Positions 8,622 to 15,485 of a stretch of DNA of 64,000 nucleotides are shown here, piece by piece. The position numbers and the translations under genes were made by a program. Numbering within the stretch: the first letter of the stretch is position 1; each line of letters begins with the position of its first letter. The stretch comes from Brachybacterium ginsengisoli (lineage in GTDB: Bacteria > Actinomycetota > Actinomycetes > Actinomycetales > Dermabacteraceae). Location: positions 868,001 through 932,000 of the forward strand of contig NZ_CP023564.1 of assembly GCF_002407065.1 (NCBI RefSeq), read 5' to 3'. The notes beneath the pieces are model-generated. The model was not told where the DNA came from, searched no databases, and was given only the letters and a program-made list of their open reading frames with translations.

Positions 8622-8627
8622 GGAGGC

Positions 8628-8639
8628 ATGCGCCTGTGA
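8628..8639 (+). CDS. Met-Arg-Leu-stop leader peptide of the ABC-F gene
   Basis: ATG CGC CTG TGA forms a three-residue open frame 44 nt upstream of the ABC-F start. It begins at the predicted transcript start, so it would be translated as a leaderless mRNA. Met-Arg-Leu is the core of macrolide-responsive stalling peptides of ErmD and Msr leaders (known biology). A ribosome stalled here would cover the 5' arm of the downstream hairpin. No experimental support is available from sequence alone. Confidence 0.45.
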   Translation: MRL

Positions 8640-8682
8640 TCAGCCCCGTCGTCCGTCGTCCCTCCGCGTCGAGGAGCTGATC
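8638..8682 (+). promoter_or_regulatory. Translation-attenuator hairpin masking the ABC-F ribosome site
   Basis: GATCAGC (8638-8644) is complementary to GCTGATC (8676-8682), the bases between the Shine-Dalgarno GAGGAG (8671-8676) and ATG 8684. Within the loop CCTC (8661-8664) can pair with the GAGG of the ribosome site. The 5' arm begins inside the stop codon of the Met-Arg-Leu leader, so a stalled leader ribosome would open the hairpin and expose the ABC-F start. Confidence 0.5.
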
Positions 8683-8683
8683 C

Positions 8684-10402
8684 ATGCCCGCGCACCCCTC
8701 TCTCCCCCTGCCCGCCACCTCGGTGGGCGTCCCGTCCGGCCCCGGCGATCCCTCGCTGCACCTGTGGGCCGAGGGCATCTCCTTCTCCTACCCCGATCGC
8801 CAGGTGCTCACCGACGTGAGCCTCGTGGTGCCCGCCGGTCGACCCACCGGACTGCTCGGCGAGAACGGCAGCGGCAAGTCCACGCTGCTGCGGATCCTCG
8901 CCGGACAGCTGCCGCCCGAGGCCGGGGACTCACGGGTCCCCGGCCCCGTCGGGGTCCTCCACCAGGAGCTCCCCTTCGCCGCCACCGCGACCCTCCAGGA
9001 CGTCCTCGCCGACGCCCTCGAGCGCGCCCGACGCCTCGAGCGCGAGCTGATCGCCGCCGGCGAGGCGCTCGCCGATCCGGATCCTCACTCCGAGCAGGAC
9101 GACGTATCCCTGGGCAAGGAGGCGGTGCGCCGCTACGACGCACTGCTCGCCGAGGCGACACTCGCCGACGTGTGGAACGCCGAGCGCCGTGCCGAGGAGG
9201 TCCTCATGGGCCTGGGCCTCGGCGCGGTGGATCCCGCCACGGCGCTCGGCCGGATCAGCGGCGGGCAGCGCGAGCGGCTCGCCCTCGCGCATCTGCTCAT
9301 CGCCCGCCCCACCAGCTGGCTGCTGGACGAGCCCACCAACCATCTCGACGACGACGGCGCCGCCTATCTCGCCTCCGCGATCGCCGCGCACCCCGGCCCG
9401 GTGCTGATCGCCAGCCACGACCGCGCCTTCCTGGACGACGCCACGCTCGCCCAGCTCGACCTCGACCCCGCGGAGTCGCCCGCGGCCGCCGAGCCCGGCG
9501 GCCTCACCGCGTACACCGGCGGCTTCAGCGACTACCTCGAGGCGCGCTTCGACGCCCGGGACCGCTGGGAGCACCGGTTCCGCACCGAGCAGGAGGAGCT
9601 GAAGGTGCTGCGCCGGGCGGTCGAGGACTCGGCGACCGTCGGCCATGAGGGCGCGGCCCCGCGCACCGAGGCGCGGGCCTCCAAGAAGTTCTACGCGGAC
9701 CGCAATGCCACGGTGGTCTCGCGCCGTCTGCGCGAGTCGCGGGCCCGCCTGGCCCAGCTCGAGCAGGACCAGGTGCGCAAGCCGCCGGCGGAGCTGCACC
9801 TGACGCACCTGCCCGCTGCGCCCGGCGGGAGCCGCGGCGGGGTGCAGCTCGCCCTCAGCGAGGTCGCGGTCGAAGGCCGGCTCGCCCCGACCTCCTTCAG
9901 CCTCTCCGCCGGTGAGCGTCTGCTGATCACCGGCGCCAACGGCAGCGGGAAGTCGACCCTGCTCGAGACCATCGCGGGCCGTCTGGGGCCCACCTCGGGC
10001 ACCGTGGACCGGCCCCGCGGGCTGCGGATCGGCCATCTCGGCCAGGACGACCAGGCGATACCCGGCCGCACGGTCGGAGCGCACCTGCGCGCCGCCGCCG
10101 GGTTCGCGCCCGGCGAGGAGGACGCCGTGCCGGAGCTGTTCGGCCTGGTCCATCCGCGCGATCTCGGGCGCCCCCTCGAGCTCCTCTCCCGCGGCCAGCT
10201 GCGCCGCGTGATGCTCGCCGCGGTGCTGCTGGACCCGCCCGAGCTGCTCGTGCTCGACGAGCCCACCAACCACCTCGCCCTGGTCACCGCGACCAGGCTG
10301 GAGGCCGCGCTCGCGCAGTGGGAGGGGACCGTGCTGATCGCCTCACACGACCGGTGGCTGCGCAGCCGCTGGGAGGGCGAGGTGCTCGAGATCGGGGGCT
10401 GA
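8684..10402 (+). CDS. ABC-F ribosome-protection ATPase (antibiotic resistance type)
   Basis: A 572-aa protein with two ABC ATPase domains and no membrane segments, the ABC-F layout of proteins that bind the ribosomal E site and dislodge macrolides, lincosamides, streptogramins or pleuromutilins. First nucleotide domain: Walker A GENGSGKST near residue 60, signature ISGGQRE, Walker B LLDEPTNHLD. Second: GANGSGKST near 416, signature LSRGQLRR, LLVLDEPTNHL. The charged interdomain linker (about 285-365, rich in Arg/Glu) is the antibiotic-reaching part. Both catalytic Glu residues are present. The upstream attenuator supports a drug-inducible resistance role over a housekeeping EttA-like one; drug class is not predictable. 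Confidence 0.88.
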   Translation: MPAHPSLPLPATSVGVPSGPGDPSLHLWAEGISFSYPDRQVLTDVSLVVPAGRPTGLLGENGSGKSTLLRILAGQLPPEAGDSRVPGPVGVLHQELPFAATATLQDVLADALERARRLERELIAAGEALADPDPHSEQDDVSLGKEAVRRYDALLAEATLADVWNAERRAEEVLMGLGLGAVDPATALGRISGGQRERLALAHLLIARPTSWLLDEPTNHLDDDGAAYLASAIAAHPGPVLIASHDRAFLDDATLAQLDLDPAESPAAAEPGGLTAYTGGFSDYLEARFDARDRWEHRFRTEQEELKVLRRAVEDSATVGHEGAAPRTEARASKKFYADRNATVVSRRLRESRARLAQLEQDQVRKPPAELHLTHLPAAPGGSRGGVQLALSEVAVEGRLAPTSFSLSAGERLLITGANGSGKSTLLETIAGRLGPTSGTVDRPRGLRIGHLGQDDQAIPGRTVGAHLRAAAGFAPGEEDAVPELFGLVHPRDLGRPLELLSRGQLRRVMLAAVLLDPPELLVLDEPTNHLALVTATRLEAALAQWEGTVLIASHDRWLRSRWEGEVLEIGG

Positions 10403-10497
10403 GCCGCGCCGGGGCGTTCATCGACGTTCACAGTTCTCGGTCGGGCGGCGGGCGTCGGGTGAGGCTGTGCTCGACACCCGCCTCAGGAGGAGCCCCC

Positions 10498-11793
10498 ATG
10501 ACCGAGCAGAGCCCGAAGTTCGAGACCCTCGCGATCCACGCCGGTCAGGTGCCCGACCCGACGACCGGGTCCCGCGCCCTGCCGATCCACCAGACCACGA
10601 GCTTCGTGTTCCCCAGCGCGAAGTCCGCCGCGGACCGCTTCGCGCTGGCCGAGCTGGGCCCGATCTACACCCGGCTGAACAACCCCACCACCGAGGTGGT
10701 CGAGAACCGCCTCGCCGCGCTCGAGGGCGGCGTCGCCGCGCTGCTGGTCGCCTCCGGGCAGAGCGCGATCACGCTGTCGATCCTCAACGTCGCCCAGGCG
10801 GGCGACACGATCGTGGCCTCCCCGAGCCTGTACGGCGGCAGCTACAACCTGCTGAAGAACACCCTCTCCCGCCTCGGGATCACGACCAGCTGGGTGGAGG
10901 ACCCCGACTCGCTGGACTCCTGGCGCGCCGCCGTCACCCCCACCACCAAGGCGTTCTTCGCCGAGACGGTCCCCAACCCGCGCCAGGACGTGCTCGACAT
11001 CGAGGGCGTCTCCGCGATCGCGCACGAGGCCGGGGTCCCGCTGATCGTGGACAACACGATCCCCACCCCGTACCTGCTGCGCCCGATCGAGCACGGCGCC
11101 GACGTGGTGGTCCACTCGGCCACCAAGTTCCTCGGCGGCCACGGCACCGCGATCGGCGGCGCGATCATCGACGCCGGCCGCTTCGACTTCAGCGCCGAGC
11201 CCGAGCGCTTCCCCCTGTTCAACGAGCCGGACCCGTCGTACCACGGCCTGGTCTACAGCTCCCTGGCCCCGACCCTGCCGCCGTACGCGATCCGCGCCCG
11301 GGTGGCGCTGCTGCGCGACCTCGGCCCCGCGATCTCCCCGCACAACGCCTTCCTCATCGCGCAGGGCGTGGAGACCCTCCCGCTGCGCATCGAGCGCCAC
11401 GTGGAGAACGCGCGCACGGTCGCCGAGCACCTCGAGGGCCGCGCGGGCGTCGTCTCCGTCGCCTACGCGGGCCTGCCCTCCTCGCCCTACTACGAGCGTG
11501 CGCAGAAGTACCTGCCGCGCGGGTCCGGCGCGGTGCTGGGCTTCGTCCTCGAGGGCGGGCACGACGCCGGGATTGCCTTCGTCGATGCGCTGGAGCTGCA
11601 CTCGAACGTCGCGAACGTGGGCGATGTGCGCAGTCTCGTCATCCATCCCGCCTCCACCACCCACTCGCAGCTCAGCGAGGAGGAGCAGCGCACGGCGGGC
11701 GTCGAGCCGGGCTTCGTGCGGCTGTCCGTCGGCCTCGAGCACATCGACGACATCCTCGCCGACCTCGACAAGGGGTTCGAGGCGATCGCCTGA
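10498..11793 (+). CDS. metY: O-acetylhomoserine sulfhydrylase (aminocarboxypropyltransferase)
   Basis: PLP enzyme of the Cys/Met metabolism family (431 aa), making homocysteine from O-acetylhomoserine and sulfide for methionine synthesis. The PLP Schiff-base lysine lies in HSATKFLGGHG, the cofactor-stacking region in YTRLNNPTTEVVENRLAALEG is typical, and the C-terminal NVGDVRSLVIHPASTTHSQL motif fits the OAH sulfhydrylase subgroup. The ATG follows an AGGAGGAG ribosome site. It is preceded by only 95 nt, in which I see no SAM riboswitch. Confidence 0.93.
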   Translation: MTEQSPKFETLAIHAGQVPDPTTGSRALPIHQTTSFVFPSAKSAADRFALAELGPIYTRLNNPTTEVVENRLAALEGGVAALLVASGQSAITLSILNVAQAGDTIVASPSLYGGSYNLLKNTLSRLGITTSWVEDPDSLDSWRAAVTPTTKAFFAETVPNPRQDVLDIEGVSAIAHEAGVPLIVDNTIPTPYLLRPIEHGADVVVHSATKFLGGHGTAIGGAIIDAGRFDFSAEPERFPLFNEPDPSYHGLVYSSLAPTLPPYAIRARVALLRDLGPAISPHNAFLIAQGVETLPLRIERHVENARTVAEHLEGRAGVVSVAYAGLPSSPYYERAQKYLPRGSGAVLGFVLEGGHDAGIAFVDALELHSNVANVGDVRSLVIHPASTTHSQLSEEEQRTAGVEPGFVRLSVGLEHIDDILADLDKGFEAIA

Positions 11794-11815
11794 GGCCACG
11801 TGCAGGGAGGGTCGA

Positions 11816-11821
11816 TACGCT
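11816..11821 (+). promoter_or_regulatory. -10 box of leaderless HAD-gene promoter
   Basis: TACGCT followed by 7 nt and then ATG 11829; no ribosome site precedes the ATG, consistent with a leaderless transcript. Confidence 0.5.
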
Positions 11822-11828
11822 GGACGGC

Positions 11829-12542
11829 ATGAGCACCCTCCCTGCCGACCTCGCCGCTCCCGACGCGTCCCCGCTGGAGCAGTGGCCCCCGCGCTGGACC
11901 CCGGCCGCGGTGATCTTCGACTGCGACGGGCTGCTGGTGGACACCGAGGGTCAATGGGTGATCCTGCAGGACGCCTACCTCGCGCGCCACGGGACGGCGC
12001 TGGATCCGGCCACCCGCCGCACCCTGACGGGGAGCGCCGCCGAGCTGGTCATCGTCACCCTCGCCGAGGCCGTCGGCAAGGATCCCCACGTGGTGGGGGA
12101 GGAGCTGCTCCAGGAGCATCGCGCGCACATCGGCGAGACGCTCACCCCGCTGCCCGGGGCGATCGAGGCGCTGCGCGCCATGGCCGCCGTGCGCCCCGTC
12201 GCGGTCGCCTCGAACTCCCCGCGGGACATGCTCGACACGAAGCTGGCCGGCCTCGGCATCGCCGACGTCCTCGACGCCTCGATCGCCATCGAGGACGTCG
12301 AGCGGCCCAAGCCCGCCCCGGACATGTACCTCGCCGCGGCGCGGGCGCTCGGTGCGGATCCCGCGGACTGCCTCGGCTTCGAGGACTCCGAGACCGGGGC
12401 CGACGCCGCCCGGGCCGCCGGGCTGCAGCTGATCGCGGTGCCCTCGATCCCCGGTCAGGAGCCGGTCGCGCCCCGCCGCCTCGATTCCCTCGCCGACCCG
12501 GTGCTGACCGACTGGATCGCCGGCTGGGAGGCGCGCCGATGA
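11829..12542 (+). CDS. HAD-superfamily phosphatase (beta-phosphoglucomutase-like), copy 1
   Basis: A 237-aa haloacid dehalogenase-like hydrolase: nucleophile motif I VIFDCDGLLVDTE, a helical cap (about residues 55-110), motif II VASNSPRDM with the conserved Ser, motif III Lys in RPKPAPDMY, and motif IV GFEDSETGADAA. The layout is that of small-molecule phosphatases or beta-phosphoglucomutase relatives (GPH/YcjU type). The Asp two residues after the nucleophile, typical for phosphatases, is present. Overlaps by 4 nt with a paralogue. The substrate is unknown. Confidence 0.85.
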   Translation: MSTLPADLAAPDASPLEQWPPRWTPAAVIFDCDGLLVDTEGQWVILQDAYLARHGTALDPATRRTLTGSAAELVIVTLAEAVGKDPHVVGEELLQEHRAHIGETLTPLPGAIEALRAMAAVRPVAVASNSPRDMLDTKLAGLGIADVLDASIAIEDVERPKPAPDMYLAAARALGADPADCLGFEDSETGADAARAAGLQLIAVPSIPGQEPVAPRRLDSLADPVLTDWIAGWEARR

Positions 12543-13246
12543 GCACCGACCCCCGCCCGGTCGGGGCCGCCGCGCCGATCCCCGCCCGTTTCGCCGAGGC
12601 CTTCGGCGACTGGACCCCGCGGGCCGTGGTCTTCGACTGCGACGGGCTGCTGCTGGACACCGAGTCCGTCTGGCAGCTCGCCGAGGACAGGGTGGTCGCC
12701 GCGCACGGCGCCGTGCTCGAGGAGGGGGACCACGCGCTGCTGCACGGCTCGACCCTCGAGGTCGCCTCCGAGCTCATCGCCCGCCGCTCCGGGCACGACG
12801 AGCAGGTGGTCCGCGAGGACCTTCACCGCGAGTTCGATCGCGAGCTCGCCGCCGGCATCCGCACCCTCCCCGGCGCCGGCGAGATCCTGCGCCTGGCCGG
12901 AGCGAAGGTGCCGCTGGGCTGCGCCTCGAACTCCTGGCTCGAGTCGCTCCAGGACAAGCTGCGCCTCGGCGGGTTCCTCGAGCACTTCACGGTGCTCGAG
13001 GCCTCCGACACCGTGGAGAACCCCAAGCCGGCCCCCGACATGTACGCCGCCGCCGCCCGGGCGCTCGGCGCCGAGCCCTCCCAGGTGCTCGCCCTCGAGG
13101 ACTCCGGGACCGGGGCCCAGGCCGCCCGGGACGCCGGGCTGCGGCTGATCGCGGTCCCCACCGGCGGGCACGAGGCGCCGCCGGCGGACCTCGCCCTCAC
13201 CTCCCTGACGGACCCCGATCTGCAGGCGTGGATCGCGAGCTGGTGA
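12539..13246 (+). CDS. HAD-superfamily phosphatase (beta-phosphoglucomutase-like), copy 2
   Basis: Paralogue of the preceding gene (235 aa) and translationally coupled to it by an ATGA overlap. Motif I VVFDCDGLLLDTE, motif II CASNSWLES, motif III NPKPAPDMY and motif IV ALEDSGTGAQAA are all intact. The two proteins align along their whole length, including the Pro/Trp N-terminal lead-in (WTPRAVVFDCDG versus WTPAAVIFDCDG), so they arose by tandem duplication and have diverged mostly in the cap domain, the part that sets substrate choice. Confidence 0.85.
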   Translation: MSTDPRPVGAAAPIPARFAEAFGDWTPRAVVFDCDGLLLDTESVWQLAEDRVVAAHGAVLEEGDHALLHGSTLEVASELIARRSGHDEQVVREDLHREFDRELAAGIRTLPGAGEILRLAGAKVPLGCASNSWLESLQDKLRLGGFLEHFTVLEASDTVENPKPAPDMYAAAARALGAEPSQVLALEDSGTGAQAARDAGLRLIAVPTGGHEAPPADLALTSLTDPDLQAWIASW

Positions 13247-13343
13247 GAAGCCTCGACGCGCTCACCTGCGTCTCGGCCCCAGGATGTCCATCCATGTCAC
13301 CCCGGTTCGCCACGCGGCGTCGATCCGGTGTTCACTGGACCCC

Positions 13344-15377
13344 ATGAACGCTTCGTCGGACCCGTCCACGCCCCTGACCGCCCGCGCGCACGGCACCGCC
13401 CTGCGCGGCCGCGGCTGGCTGAACACCGGCGGCGCCGAGCTCGACCTCGAGTCGCTGCGCGGGAAGATCGTCCTGCTGGACTTCTGGACCTTCTGCTGCG
13501 TGAACTGCCTGCACGTCCTCGACGAGCTGCGACCCCTCGAGGAGAAGTGGGCCGATGAGCTGGTCGTCGTCGGCGTCCACTCCCCGAAGTTCGAGTTCGA
13601 GAAGGACCCCGAGGCCCTCGCCGCGAACATCGAGCGCTACGAGGTCTCCCACCCGGTGATCGACGATCCCGAGCTCGAGACCTGGACCGCCTACGGCGCC
13701 CGCGCCTGGCCCACCCTGATGGTGCTGGACACCCACGGCCGCATCGCCGGGAACCTCTCCGGCGAGGGGCATGCCGCGAACCTCGACCAGCTGGTCTCCG
13801 AGCTGGTCGCCGAGGGCGAGGCCGACGGCTCGCTGCGCCGCGGCCCCGCCCCCACCGTGCTCACCGAGCGCACGCCCCAGACCCTCCGCTTCCCCTCGAA
13901 GCTCGCCCTGCTGCCCGACGGCCGCCTGGTGGTCTCCGACGCCGGCCAGCACCGCCTGGTCGTCTTCCAGAACGACGGCGTCACCGTCGACGCGATCATC
14001 GGCACCGGCCTGCGCGGGCACGCCGACGGCGACGAGGAGACCGCGCAGTTCGCCGAGCCCAACGGTGTGCTCGCCCTGCCGGCCGAGGTCGCCGAGGAGG
14101 TCGGGTTCGACCTGCTCGTCGCCGATACCGCCAGCCACCGCCTGCGCGGGGTGAAGGTGGGCCAGGACCGCCTGCTGCGCTCCCGCACCGCGACCGAGGT
14201 GACCACGCTCGCCGGGACGGGCGAGCAGTGGATGCAGGGCGATGCCCTGCCCCGCGGCGAGGGCGACGCCCGCACCTACTCCCTGTCCACCCCGTGGGAC
14301 CTCACCTGGTCGCACGTGCTGGGCCGTGCTGTGATCGCGATGGCGGGCATCCACCAGCTGTGGACCTTCGACCCCGTCACCGGCGCGATCATGGTGCTCG
14401 CCGGCACCACCCAGGAGGGTCTGGTCGATGGTCCCGCCGTCACCTCCTGGTGGGCGCAGCCCTCGGGGCTCGACGAGCTGCCCGACGGCCGCATCGTGAT
14501 CGCGGACTCCGAGACCTCCGCCGTGCGCGTCCTGGACCCGCGGACCATGCAGGTCAGCACGCTGGTCGGCAAGGGGCTCTTCGACTTCGGCCACGTGGAC
14601 GGCCCGGCGGACGTCGCCCGGCTCCAGCACCCTCTGGCCGTCACCGCCCTGCCCGACGGCCGCATCGCCGTCAGCGACACCTACAACGGCGCGATCCGGA
14701 TCATCGAGGAGGCGCCGGCCGAGGGGGAGGGCACCGCCACCGGCGCCATCAGCGCCCTGCCCGGCGTCGTCTCCCTCGCCGACCTGTCGGGCGTCGCCGC
14801 CACCTCGGACGGGGAGACCGCCGCGGCGCCTGCGACCGCCGGCGAGGCCCATGTCGTCACCGTCGCCACCGATCTCAAGGAGCCCTCCGACGCGATCGTC
14901 GGCCCGCCGGTGGACGGCATCGGCCAGCTGATCGTCGTCGAGTCCGGCATGCACCGCATCACCTGGGTCCCGGTCGCCAAGGCCGCCGAGCGCCTGATCG
15001 ACAAGGGCGCGCAGCGCTCCGAGCGACCGGTCACCGAGGTCGGCCCCGGTCCGCTGACCGTGCGGGTGCTGTTCACCCCGCCGGCCGGGCACAAGCTCGA
15101 CGACTCGCTGGGCCCCTCCACCCAGGTCACGATCTCGACCACCCCCTCCTCGATGCTGACCTCCGGCGCCGGGGTGGACACCGACCTGGAGCGCACGCTC
15201 GAGCTGGACCCGGCCTACACCGAGGGCGTGCTGCACGTCAGCGCTCGCGCCGCCTCCTGCGATGCGGATCCGACGGTCGAGTTCCCCGCCTGCCACATGC
15301 ATCAGCAGGACTGGGGCGTGCCGATCCGGATCGTCGAGGGCGCGCCCACCCATCTCGATCTCTCCCTGCTCGCCTGA
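13344..15377 (+). CDS. Thioredoxin-like / NHL-repeat protein (NHLRC2-like)
   Basis: A 677-aa cytosolic protein. The N-terminal part (residues 20-165) is a thioredoxin/TlpA fold with a double-cysteine active site in WTFCCVNCLHVL. It is followed by NHL beta-propeller repeats recognisable by DGRLVVSDAGQHRLVVF, ADTASHRLRGV, DGRIVIADSETSAVRVL and DGRIAVSDTYNGAIRII (about 185-490), then a C-terminal beta domain of about 130 residues. This is the bacterial counterpart of NHLRC2, a family of poorly known function. ATG 13344 gives the thioredoxin domain a normal lead-in; a longer upstream frame lacks support. Confidence 0.88.
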   Translation: MNASSDPSTPLTARAHGTALRGRGWLNTGGAELDLESLRGKIVLLDFWTFCCVNCLHVLDELRPLEEKWADELVVVGVHSPKFEFEKDPEALAANIERYEVSHPVIDDPELETWTAYGARAWPTLMVLDTHGRIAGNLSGEGHAANLDQLVSELVAEGEADGSLRRGPAPTVLTERTPQTLRFPSKLALLPDGRLVVSDAGQHRLVVFQNDGVTVDAIIGTGLRGHADGDEETAQFAEPNGVLALPAEVAEEVGFDLLVADTASHRLRGVKVGQDRLLRSRTATEVTTLAGTGEQWMQGDALPRGEGDARTYSLSTPWDLTWSHVLGRAVIAMAGIHQLWTFDPVTGAIMVLAGTTQEGLVDGPAVTSWWAQPSGLDELPDGRIVIADSETSAVRVLDPRTMQVSTLVGKGLFDFGHVDGPADVARLQHPLAVTALPDGRIAVSDTYNGAIRIIEEAPAEGEGTATGAISALPGVVSLADLSGVAATSDGETAAAPATAGEAHVVTVATDLKEPSDAIVGPPVDGIGQLIVVESGMHRITWVPVAKAAERLIDKGAQRSERPVTEVGPGPLTVRVLFTPPAGHKLDDSLGPSTQVTISTTPSSMLTSGAGVDTDLERTLELDPAYTEGVLHVSARAASCDADPTVEFPACHMHQQDWGVPIRIVEGAPTHLDLSLLA

Positions 15378-15485
15378 GTCGCTGAGCGCAGCGATCACCC
15401 TGCTCGGTTACCCTCGGACGCCGGAGCCCTGCTCCGCTGTGTCCTCCAGCTCGGCCCGCCGAGCCCCGTCGTCGGAAGCTCTCAC

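Noticed and set aside
10403-10497. Possible leader peptide (GTG 10458, Val-Arg-Leu-Cys) or SAM riboswitch before metY
   Set aside because: The frame simply continues into metY without a stop, there is only one Cys codon, and no riboswitch-like helices could be drawn.
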